Below, in pieces: positions 1 through 6,007 of a stretch of 7,361 bases of DNA. The stretch is from positions 1-7,361 of the forward strand of contig NJDO01000096.1 of assembly GCA_002254385.1 (NCBI GenBank), written 5' to 3'. The position numbers and the translations under genes are program-made. Positions within the stretch are counted from its first letter, which is position 1, and the number at the start of each line of letters is the position of its first letter. The DNA comes from Thermoplasmatales archaeon ex4484_6 (GTDB lineage Archaea > Thermoplasmatota > Penumbrarchaeia > Penumbrarchaeales > Penumbrarchaeaceae). Under the pieces are notes generated by a model. The model ran no database searches. It was not told the origin of the DNA and worked only from the letters and a program-made list of their open reading frames with translations.

Positions 1-1275
1 GTGAGGCCGGACGAGATCAGCTTCGTTCCCCTGGGAAAGAGCGGGGAATGGGACCTGGAACGCATCCTGAGGGAGCATGAGAAGGGCATCGCTTATGCAT
101 GGGTCCTCGAGGGTCTGGACAGGTATCCCGTCATTCTGGATTCCCGGAACCGGGTGCTTTCGTTCCCTCCCATCATAAACGGCGAGCTCACCAGGGTCAC
201 GGAGAACACGAAGGATATCTTCGTTGACTGCACCGGATGGGATCTCAGGGCGGTATCCCTTGCCGTGAACATCGTCTGCTCCCAGATGGTCTCCAGGGGC
301 GGCACCGTCGAATCGGTGAAGGTGATCTACCCCGATGAAATGCGTTCGATAGACCCCGGCCTCGTTACCGGTTCCTGGCCAAGGATGGAATGGAAGGAGG
401 TATCGCTTGACATGGATTGGACGAGATCGTGGCTCGGAAGGAACCTGTCCGGGGACGAGATGATCAATGCACTGTCGAGAATGGGCTACGAGGACTGCAG
501 AACGGATGATGGCAGGCTCACATGTCTTGTACCTCCATGGAGGAACGACATCCTGCATCAGGCGGATCTGGCCGAGGATGTGGCGATAGGCCACGGTTTC
601 CACAGGTTCACCGGCACGGTGTCCAGGGCAAACACCACCGGAGGGGAGAGAAGATACACAACGATATCAAGGTACATAAGGGAAAGCTTCGTCGGTCTCG
701 GTTTCATAGAGACAAGGACGATATCGCTGTCCAACGAGAGGGAGCAGTTCGAGCTGATGGGACGGAAGGAGGTCCCTCACATGAGGATAGAGAATCCCAT
801 TACTACGGACCATACCATGCTCAGGCTCTCCGCGATCCCCTCCCTTCTCTCCCTTCTCAGGACCAACAAGCACAGGGACCTTCCCCAGAGGATATTCGAG
901 ATTGCCGATATCATGGTGGAGGATGCCAGCCGAAGCACCGTATGCGCTCTCAGCGAGGACAACAGGGCGTCATTCACGGAGGTGAAGGGATACGTTCAGA
1001 GGCTCCTGCGGGACCTAGGTGTCGATTTCATTCCGGAAAAGGCGGACCTGGGGTGGTATATCAGAGGAAGGGGGGCCGCCATCATGGTAGAGCTTCCGGA
1101 GGGGGTGAAGGATCGTGAAAAGGGTCCGTTCCCCGAACTCGAGGGGGGGAAGATGATACCCCTCGGTCATTTCGGGGAGATCCATCCGCGGGTGATATCG
1201 GATTACGATCTCGTAACGCCTGTGTCCGCCCTCGAGATGGACATGGACCTGCTTCTTGAACTGACCCGGATATGA
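1..1275 (+). CDS. pheT: Phenylalanyl-tRNA synthetase beta subunit, archaeal type (5'-truncated by the window)
   Basis: This is the beta subunit of the cytosolic alpha2beta2 enzyme that charges tRNA-Phe with phenylalanine. The visible 424 residues carry family landmarks in order: a GIAYAW...RYPVILDS stretch followed by SFPPIINGELTRV (PPIIN at 56-60), which ends the B3/B4-like region; then a B5 domain from about residue 140, ending in VPPWRNDILHQADLAEDVAI (177-196). There D183, D189, E192 and D193 fit the D-x5-D-x2-E-[ED] metal-binding pattern. The rest is the catalytic-like module. No C-terminal anticodon-binding FDX domain is present, as expected for archaeal rather than bacterial PheT. Archaeal PheT is usually about 540-570 residues, so roughly 120-150 N-terminal residues lie upstream of the window. 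The GTG at base 1 is therefore read as an internal Val codon, not a start. A 262-base gap and a promoter separate it from mutS. Confidence 0.95.
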   Translation: MRPDEISFVPLGKSGEWDLERILREHEKGIAYAWVLEGLDRYPVILDSRNRVLSFPPIINGELTRVTENTKDIFVDCTGWDLRAVSLAVNIVCSQMVSRGGTVESVKVIYPDEMRSIDPGLVTGSWPRMEWKEVSLDMDWTRSWLGRNLSGDEMINALSRMGYEDCRTDDGRLTCLVPPWRNDILHQADLAEDVAIGHGFHRFTGTVSRANTTGGERRYTTISRYIRESFVGLGFIETRTISLSNEREQFELMGRKEVPHMRIENPITTDHTMLRLSAIPSLLSLLRTNKHRDLPQRIFEIADIMVEDASRSTVCALSEDNRASFTEVKGYVQRLLRDLGVDFIPEKADLGWYIRGRGAAIMVELPEGVKDREKGPFPELEGGKMIPLGHFGEIHPRVISDYDLVTPVSALEMDMDLLLELTRI

Positions 1276-1349
1276 GCCCGGGTCAATCGAACATTCTTTC
1301 ATCGCTGCTTCCGGATCCGGAAATCGGAGCTTTCGTGACCCGGGCTTAT
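1262..1349 (+). repeat. Competing inverted repeats at the end of pheT and in its 3' UTR
   Basis: Three copies of one sequence alternate in orientation. TGACCCGG (1262-1269) lies in the last pheT codons. Its complement lies within AGCCCGGGTCA (1275-1285), directly at the stop codon. TGACCCGGGCT (1336-1346) lies downstream. The middle copy can pair with the first (8 bp, 8-base loop) or with the third (11 bp perfect, extending to 14 bp at 1272-1285/1336-1349 with one G-U pair), but not with both. This is directly visible. A role in transcript ending, RNA stability or protein binding is inference. No long T-run follows, so it is not a classical terminator. Confidence 0.6.
1309..1322. repeat. 14-bp perfect palindrome nested inside the larger inverted repeat
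   Basis: TTCCGGATCCGGAA is a perfect palindrome. As RNA it could form a 5-bp stem with a GATC loop. It sits near the middle of the 50-base loop of the 1272-1349 inverted repeat, so the whole segment can fold as a hairpin within a hairpin. As DNA it could be a dimeric protein site. Function is unknown. Confidence 0.45.
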
Positions 1350-1355
1350 CATTCC

Positions 1356-1371
1356 CCGATATCCATATCGG
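1356..1371. repeat. Operator-like palindrome upstream of the mutS promoter
   Basis: CCGATAT and ATATCGG flank a 2-base spacer, giving a 16-base inverted repeat about 130 bases upstream of the mutS TATA box. The size and symmetry suit a dimeric regulator, but the distance from the promoter is large for a simple archaeal operator. GATATC-like words are very common in this window, so chance is a real alternative. Confidence 0.3.
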
Positions 1372-1495
1372 CATCCGTCTAATGCACCCGCCTGCTAACA
1401 GTATGGATGATTTTGCACCGATGGTGAAGTATGATTGGAACCCCGGAGGAAGGGAGCCACGAAGGAATACTGCCCTGTCTCTCCCCGCAGCCCAT

Positions 1496-1510
1496 GGAAA
1501 TGGTATAAAA
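1496..1510 (+). promoter_or_regulatory. Archaeal BRE/TATA promoter for the mutS operon
   Basis: TATAAAA at 1504-1510 is preceded by a purine-rich BRE-like GGAAATGG (1496-1503). In archaea the TATA centre usually lies about 26-27 bases before the transcription start, which predicts a start near 1533-1534. That is only 4-5 bases before the ATG at 1538, so the mRNA would be essentially leaderless. This is the best TATA box seen in the window and it decides the mutS start. Confidence 0.75.
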
Positions 1511-1537
1511 CATGTTCACCATCACCTAATGCATCAC

Positions 1538-4318
1538 ATGTCCGTCCCCGATATCGAAGAAAAGGACCTCACTCCCCTGATGAGGCAGTATCTTGCCATC
1601 AAGAAGCAGCATCCGGACAAGCTTCTGATGTACCGCATGGGAGATTTCTACGAACTGTTCTTCGAGGACGCCGAGATAGCCTCGAGGGAGCTGGACATCG
1701 TTCTCACGGCAAGGGACAAGGGCCCTTACGGGGGAAAGATCCCCCTTGCCGGCGTTCCGTATCATGCCATCGACAACTATCTCCCCAAACTGGTGAAGAA
1801 GGGATACAAGGTCGCAGTGGCCGAACAGGTGGAGGATCCCAGGAAGGCCAAAGGTATCGTGAAGAGGGAGGTTGTTCAGATAGTGACCCCCGGGACGCTG
1901 ATGCTCCCGGAGGGGACGGAGAAGAGGTCCAACACGTACCTTGCAGCTGTCATCCGCAAGGTATCGGAAGAAGGCGGGGGGGATATCCAGACAAGCGGTG
2001 TGAGGGGCACCTCGGAGCAGAGGATAGTTCTTCCCAGAGCATCCTACGGTGTGGCCCACCTGGATATCACCACGGGAGATTTCCACGCCACGGAGATAAC
2101 CGGAAAGGAGACCTTTCAGAGGCTCGTGTCCGAACTCATGAAGTTCCAGTCGGAGGAGATCGTTATCCCGGATTCCCTTGCGTCAAAGGAGGATTTCATG
2201 CAGGAGCTCAGGCTTCAGCTGGGGGACGACAGACCGATCACCTCCTTTGCCGACCATCATTTTCTGGAGACGTACGCATCCACGCTTCTGAAGGAGCAGT
2301 TCAGGATAGTGTCCCTGGACGGCATGGGCCTCGGAGAGATGCCCCTGGCCATGGGTGCGGCGGGGGCCGTGCTCGCATACGCAAGAGAGAATCAGATGAC
2401 GGACCTGCAGCACGTGAAGGGTGTGAAGGTCTATTCCGGTTCCGAGTACATGGTCCTTGACCCGACTACCTTGAGGAACCTGGAGGTGCTCAGGTCCTAC
2501 AGGGACGGGTCGGTGAAAGGTACCCTTCTCGAGGTGCTGGACCGGACCAGGACCCCCATGGGTTCACGTCTTATGAGGAACTGGATACAGCAGCCGCTCA
2601 TGGACGTCGATCTCATCGGGAGAAGACAGGATGCAGTGGAGGCTCTCTACGATGACCTGTTCCTCAGATCGGATATCAAGGAATCGTTGAGGAAGGTCCC
2701 CGACATGGAGAGGTCCCTCATGAGACTGAGCCTGGGAAGGGGGTCGGCAAGGGATCTGAACGCGATCGGGAAGGCCCTGGAATCGGCAGAGGAGCTGAAG
2801 AATGTCCTGGAGGGTTCCAAGACCCCCGGGAGGTCCTCCCTGCTTTGTGAGATATCGGAGGAGCTCGGGGGCGGAGGGGATATCATTGAGCTCATTTCGT
2901 CGGCGGTCGTCGATGACCCACCTCTTTCCATCAGGGAGGGGGGAATGATAAGGGAGGGTTACTCCCCGGAGCTTGACGAACTGGCCGAGGCCGCAAAGGA
3001 TTCGAGGCAGTGGTTGAAGGGGTTCGAGAAGAGTGAGAGGAAGAGGACCGGGATAAGGTCTCTCAAGGTGAGGTTCAACAACGTCTTCGGATATTACATA
3101 GAGGTCACCAAGGCCAATCTGGAGATGGTCCCCGAGGAATACATCAGGAAGCAGACCCTGGTGAATTCCGAACGTTTCATCACACCCGAGCTGAAGGAGA
3201 AGGAGGCCCTCATCCTGAATGCACAGGAGAGACGGTCCCGGCTGGAGCTCTCCATATTCGAGGATTTGAGGAACAGGGTCCTTGAAAGCTCGGGGCGGAT
3301 CCAGACCATTGCCGCGGCCCTTGCCAGGCTCGATGTTGTATCCACGATTGCGGAGGTGTCGGCAAGGAAGAACTACCGCAGACCGAGAGTGGACACGGGG
3401 AAGAGGATACACATAAAGGGCTCCAGGCACCCCGTCATCGAGGAGAAGGCGGATTGGGGTTTCGTACCCAATGACATACGTCTTGATAATGAGAGCCACC
3501 GCTTCATCATTCTCACGGGTCCCAACATGGCAGGGAAATCCACCTACATGCGCCAGGCCGCGCTGAACGTGATAATGGCACAGATGGGCTCCTTCATACC
3601 GGCGGATGAGGCCACAATCGGTGTGGTGGACAGGATTTTCACCCGGGTGGGCGCATCTGACGATATCGTGAGGGGCCAGTCCACCTTCATGGTCGAGATG
3701 CTGGAACTCGCAAACATCCTCAACAGTGCCACAGCCGGTTCGCTTGTCCTGCTGGACGAGATAGGCAGGGGCACATCCACATTCGACGGATTGGCCATAG
3801 CCTGGGCTGCCACGGAGTTCATTGCCGACATGGAGAAGATAGGTGCCAAGACCATCTTCGCAACACATTATCATCATCTCACCGGACTCGAGGGCGAGCT
3901 GGAAGGGGTTGTCAATTATTCCATGGCCGTGAAGGAGGGGCCCGAGGGCATAACCTTCCTCAGAAAAGTAAGAAGGGGGCCCGCGTCCAGGTCCTACGGC
4001 GTGGAGGTGGCGGGGCTTGCGGGGATCCCGCCGGAGGTCGTGGAGAGAGCGAGGGAGATACTGGGGAAGCTCGAATCGGAGGACCCCCTGGAGGGCCGGG
4101 CCGTCGCGGTGGACTCGAAGGAGGGATCCGTTCCGGTTTCCCGAAGGGGGAAGGGAGGTGGACCCCTGCAGATGGTCCTGTTCCCGACGGAGGAAATGCT
4201 TTCATCGGAGGATGAGCATCCGGTTCTGTCGGAACTCTCGAGGATGGACCCGAACAACATGAGCCCGCTTCAGGCCCTTGAGGCGCTGTACAAACTGAAA
4301 AAGGAGCTGGACGGATAA
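1538..4318 (+). CDS. mutS: DNA mismatch repair ATPase MutS, bacterial MutS1 type
   Basis: MutS homodimers find mismatches and small loops after replication, then signal repair through ATP. The product is 926 residues; bacterial MutS is usually about 850-900. Visible parts: mismatch-binding domain with the phenylalanine-wedge motif F37-Y38-E39 in GDFYELF; connector domain (about 130-300); lever/core from about 335 with a clamp near 510-555 (NNVFGYYIEVTKAN); ATPase with Walker A GPNMAGKST (661-669), the DDIVRGQSTFMVEM segment from about 708, and Walker B LVLLDEIGRG with D740-E741; and a C-terminal helical dimerisation tail (SPLQALEALYKLKKEL). Q878-MVLF resembles a sliding-clamp-binding motif. 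The connector carries an extra segment near 140-167. The start at 1538 is chosen because the TATA box at 1504-1510 predicts transcription from about 1533; the frame is open back to 1382, but that extension is not family-like. First gene of the operon; no mutL is visible. Confidence 0.95.
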   Translation: MSVPDIEEKDLTPLMRQYLAIKKQHPDKLLMYRMGDFYELFFEDAEIASRELDIVLTARDKGPYGGKIPLAGVPYHAIDNYLPKLVKKGYKVAVAEQVEDPRKAKGIVKREVVQIVTPGTLMLPEGTEKRSNTYLAAVIRKVSEEGGGDIQTSGVRGTSEQRIVLPRASYGVAHLDITTGDFHATEITGKETFQRLVSELMKFQSEEIVIPDSLASKEDFMQELRLQLGDDRPITSFADHHFLETYASTLLKEQFRIVSLDGMGLGEMPLAMGAAGAVLAYARENQMTDLQHVKGVKVYSGSEYMVLDPTTLRNLEVLRSYRDGSVKGTLLEVLDRTRTPMGSRLMRNWIQQPLMDVDLIGRRQDAVEALYDDLFLRSDIKESLRKVPDMERSLMRLSLGRGSARDLNAIGKALESAEELKNVLEGSKTPGRSSLLCEISEELGGGGDIIELISSAVVDDPPLSIREGGMIREGYSPELDELAEAAKDSRQWLKGFEKSERKRTGIRSLKVRFNNVFGYYIEVTKANLEMVPEEYIRKQTLVNSERFITPELKEKEALILNAQERRSRLELSIFEDLRNRVLESSGRIQTIAAALARLDVVSTIAEVSARKNYRRPRVDTGKRIHIKGSRHPVIEEKADWGFVPNDIRLDNESHRFIILTGPNMAGKSTYMRQAALNVIMAQMGSFIPADEATIGVVDRIFTRVGASDDIVRGQSTFMVEMLELANILNSATAGSLVLLDEIGRGTSTFDGLAIAWAATEFIADMEKIGAKTIFATHYHHLTGLEGELEGVVNYSMAVKEGPEGITFLRKVRRGPASRSYGVEVAGLAGIPPEVVERAREILGKLESEDPLEGRAVAVDSKEGSVPVSRRGKGGGPLQMVLFPTEEMLSSEDEHPVLSELSRMDPNNMSPLQALEALYKLKKELDG

Positions 4319-4380
4319 TGGTATCGAGAAAGGAGCGTTCGATTCCCGGCGAGACCGGACAGGACGGAGGGATGGTATGA
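4318..4380 (+). CDS. Possible 20-codon bridging ORF between mutS and the ThyX-like gene
   Basis: The start ATG overlaps the mutS stop by one base (TAATG, 4316-4320) and the stop overlaps the next gene's start (ATGA, 4377-4380), so the 58-base gap is fully open and phased at both ends. A possible ribosome-binding site AAGGAG (4301-4306) lies 11 bases upstream, somewhat far. The peptide (MVSRKERSIPGE...) is polar and matches no family I recognise. It could be a coupling ORF that carries ribosomes from mutS to the next gene. A stop-free run of 20 codons is not rare by chance, so this is a low-confidence call. Confidence 0.2.
   Translation: MVSRKERSIPGETGQDGGMV
4366..4371 (+). promoter_or_regulatory. 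Ribosome-binding site of the tandem ThyX gene
   Basis: GGAGGG ends 5 bases before the ATG at 4377 and fixes that start. No TATA-like element is seen in the 58 bases after mutS, so the gene is probably read from the mutS promoter. Confidence 0.7.
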
Positions 4381-5831
4381 AGGTGACGCTGGCGGGAGCC
4401 ACGGTGGATAGAAGGTTCTGGGTGAAGGATCCGGCGGCAACTCCCGAGACGATTTCCGCTGCCTATGCAAGGATATCCCACAGTCCGAGGACCCTTGGAG
4501 CCCTGAGGGATGCCGCGGTGGCGGAAGTGGAAAAGGCAAGAATGTCCAACGAGAATATAATCTACCGCATGGGGCATTCCTCCGTTGCCGAGCATGCGGT
4601 CTTCAACCTCGACATCGAGGATGCCTCCAGACTCCTTGTAGAGTTCATCGAGTCACACAGACTAGCCTCCTTCACGGAGAGGTCCCAGAGATATGTCTTC
4701 TTCGGTGACAAGGAATTTCTGATCCCCGAGGAACTTGCGGGCACCCGGTTGGAGGATGAGGTGCGATCTCTCGAGAGGGAGAAGTTCGACCTGTACATCA
4801 TGATGGTGGATGACGAGGGGTACAGGGAGAAGTACGGAGATAAACTCCTGGAGCAGGCAAGATATATTCTGGGACTCACGTGCCCCACGGATCTGGGTCT
4901 CACGGTGAATGCCCGGGAGCTTGAGTACATGATATCCCGGGCAGCGGCTCATCCTCTTGCGGAGGTGAGGCAGCTGTCGAGGGCCCTCCTGGACCAGTGC
5001 GGTTCCCTGGCCCCGTCACTCATAAAGTACACCGAGGGGACGGATCACGTCGAGAAGACAAGGGAGATGCTCAGGGAGAGTATGGGGGCGATATCGGTGG
5101 AGCGGGAAACGGGTTCGATCTCATGTGTATCAACAGCGGACGACGGCAGGGTATGCAGCGAGCGGCCCACATCCCATGATGATCCAGAATCGGAGATCGC
5201 GGCGGTGCTGCTATTCGAGAACAGCGGCATGCCGTTTTCCACATGCAGGGAGATATCGAGGAAGATGACCGATGACGAATTGATGGATCTTTTCCTGCCC
5301 GTATTCAGGAACTATCCCGTTCACTCCTCGCTTCCCAGGGCCTTCGAGGTGATGGACCTTACCTTCGATTTCGATATATCCGCATCCGCCTTCGCCCAGC
5401 TGAAGAGACACAGGATGGCATCTCTCTTCGTGCAGGATTACAATCCTGGAAGATGGATCACCCCCCCGCTCTACCTTGAGAATCCAGAACGGGCAAGGGA
5501 TTATGTGGATTTGATGAGGAGGAGTGCGGCCCTCTATCACAGGATAAGGAAGGATCATGGCGTCAGGGTGGCCGAGTACGTTCTCACCAATGCCCACAAG
5601 AGGCGGGTTGTGTTCAGGATAAATCTGAGGGAGCTCTATCATTTCGTGAGGTTGAGGTCCGACGAGCATGCGCAGGATGAGATAAGAAGGATATCCGACG
5701 GTATGGTGGAAATACTCAAGGAGCAGTTCCCCCTTGTTACCGCAATGCTGTGCGGAAAGGATACCTATGCGGGGACAAGGAAGCGGATTCTCGGATGCGA
5801 CAGCGATGACAGGGGAGGTGAAGAACGATGA
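4377..5831 (+). CDS. Tandem-domain ThyX-like protein (FAD-dependent thymidylate synthase family)
   Basis: ThyX makes dTMP from dUMP using methylene-tetrahydrofolate and FAD; classical ThyX is a homotetramer of about 220-250-residue chains. This 484-residue protein contains two ThyX-like units. Unit 1 has GHSSVAEHAVFNLDIEDASR, then S93-H94-R95-x7-S103-Q-R105-Y106, then NARELEYM (178-185) with a late AEVRQLSRAL. Unit 2 has HSSLPRAF, then R344-H345-R346-x7-D354-Y355, then NLRELYHFVRLR...AQDEIRR (416-438). Against the ThyX signature RHR-x7-S-x-RY, unit 1 lacks the first Arg and unit 2 lacks Ser, Arg and Tyr, so each keeps what the other lost. A linker of about 80 residues joins them. Family membership is well supported. 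Thymidylate synthase activity is likely but not certain, because the motifs are degenerate; another flavin or folate reaction is possible. It is in the mutS operon and its stop overlaps the next gene by 4 bases. Confidence 0.85.
   Translation: MKVTLAGATVDRRFWVKDPAATPETISAAYARISHSPRTLGALRDAAVAEVEKARMSNENIIYRMGHSSVAEHAVFNLDIEDASRLLVEFIESHRLASFTERSQRYVFFGDKEFLIPEELAGTRLEDEVRSLEREKFDLYIMMVDDEGYREKYGDKLLEQARYILGLTCPTDLGLTVNARELEYMISRAAAHPLAEVRQLSRALLDQCGSLAPSLIKYTEGTDHVEKTREMLRESMGAISVERETGSISCVSTADDGRVCSERPTSHDDPESEIAAVLLFENSGMPFSTCREISRKMTDDELMDLFLPVFRNYPVHSSLPRAFEVMDLTFDFDISASAFAQLKRHRMASLFVQDYNPGRWITPPLYLENPERARDYVDLMRRSAALYHRIRKDHGVRVAEYVLTNAHKRRVVFRINLRELYHFVRLRSDEHAQDEIRRISDGMVEILKEQFPLVTAMLCGKDTYAGTRKRILGCDSDDRGGEER
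5814..5821 (+). promoter_or_regulatory. Full-length Shine-Dalgarno site of the small zinc-finger gene
   Basis: GGAGGTGA is a perfect 8-base complement of the usual 16S rRNA 3' end and stands 6 bases before the ATG at 5828. It lies inside the last codons of the ThyX-like gene. It is the strongest ribosome-binding site in the window and is the main proof that the short gene after it is real. Confidence 0.85.
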
Positions 5832-6007
5832 TAGCCGGAACGTGCCGTATCTGCGGAGCGCCCGCCTTTGCCACATGCATTCTCTGCGGCGGGAGCTTCT
5901 GTTCGAGGCACATGGACGAGAGCGGCCTCGTTTGTGTACAATGTGCGCGAGGTAAGAAAGGGCCGAATGTATCGAAAGGGCCCGGCAAACCCGGGGGGGT
6001 CATGTGA
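5828..6007 (+). CDS. 59-residue Cys/His-rich zinc-finger protein (B-box / HIT-finger-like)
   Basis: The small protein starts MIAGTCRICGAPAFATC and has eight evenly placed metal ligands: C6-x2-C9-x7-C17-x2-C20-x4-C25-x2-H28-x7-C36-x2-C39. This spacing suggests two zinc ions in a cross-brace or treble-clef-like fold, as in B-box and HIT-type fingers. After residue 40 comes a basic Gly/Lys/Pro-rich tail (GKKGPNVSKGPGKPGG), probably flexible and possibly RNA-, DNA- or protein-binding. There is no signal peptide or membrane segment, so it is likely cytosolic. The start is fixed by a perfect Shine-Dalgarno site, and its ATG overlaps the upstream stop (ATGA, 5828-5831). Its own stop overlaps the pgi start (TGATG, 6005-6009). 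Such coupling suggests regulated co-synthesis with both neighbours. The exact family and role are unknown. Below 60 residues, it is easily missed by automated calling. Confidence 0.85.
   Translation: MIAGTCRICGAPAFATCILCGGSFCSRHMDESGLVCVQCARGKKGPNVSKGPGKPGGVM

Noticed and set aside
1..3. GTG at the first base as the true pheT start.
   Set aside because: The protein begins in the middle of the conserved B3/B4 region; archaeal PheT has well over 100 residues before this point.
522..1118. A 198-codon + strand frame inside pheT, and a similar 341-codon frame (1435-2460) inside mutS.
   Set aside because: Both are frame-shifted shadows of clear protein families, with skewed Arg/Gly/His/Ser composition and no motifs.
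1382..1537. In-frame extension of mutS by 52 codons to an upstream ATG.
   Set aside because: The extra residues do not look like MutS, there is no ribosome-binding site, and the TATA box at 1504-1510 lies inside this stretch, so it would not be on the mRNA.
1276..1537. A tRNA, other structured RNA gene or CRISPR repeat in the pheT-mutS gap.
   Set aside because: No cloverleaf or T-loop consensus and no direct repeats with regular spacing. The inverted repeats form simple hairpins, and no separate promoter for an RNA gene is evident.
2564..3877. A long open frame of 437 codons on the - strand opposite mutS.
   Set aside because: It lies wholly antisense to well-conserved MutS domains. Its translation is rich in Pro, His, Gly, Leu and Cys with no recognisable motif, typical of the reverse complement of GC-biased codons.
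6004..6006. GTG as the start of pgi.
   Set aside because: It adds one residue before an ATG that overlaps the upstream stop in the coupling pattern used elsewhere in this operon; ATG is preferred, though GTG cannot be excluded.
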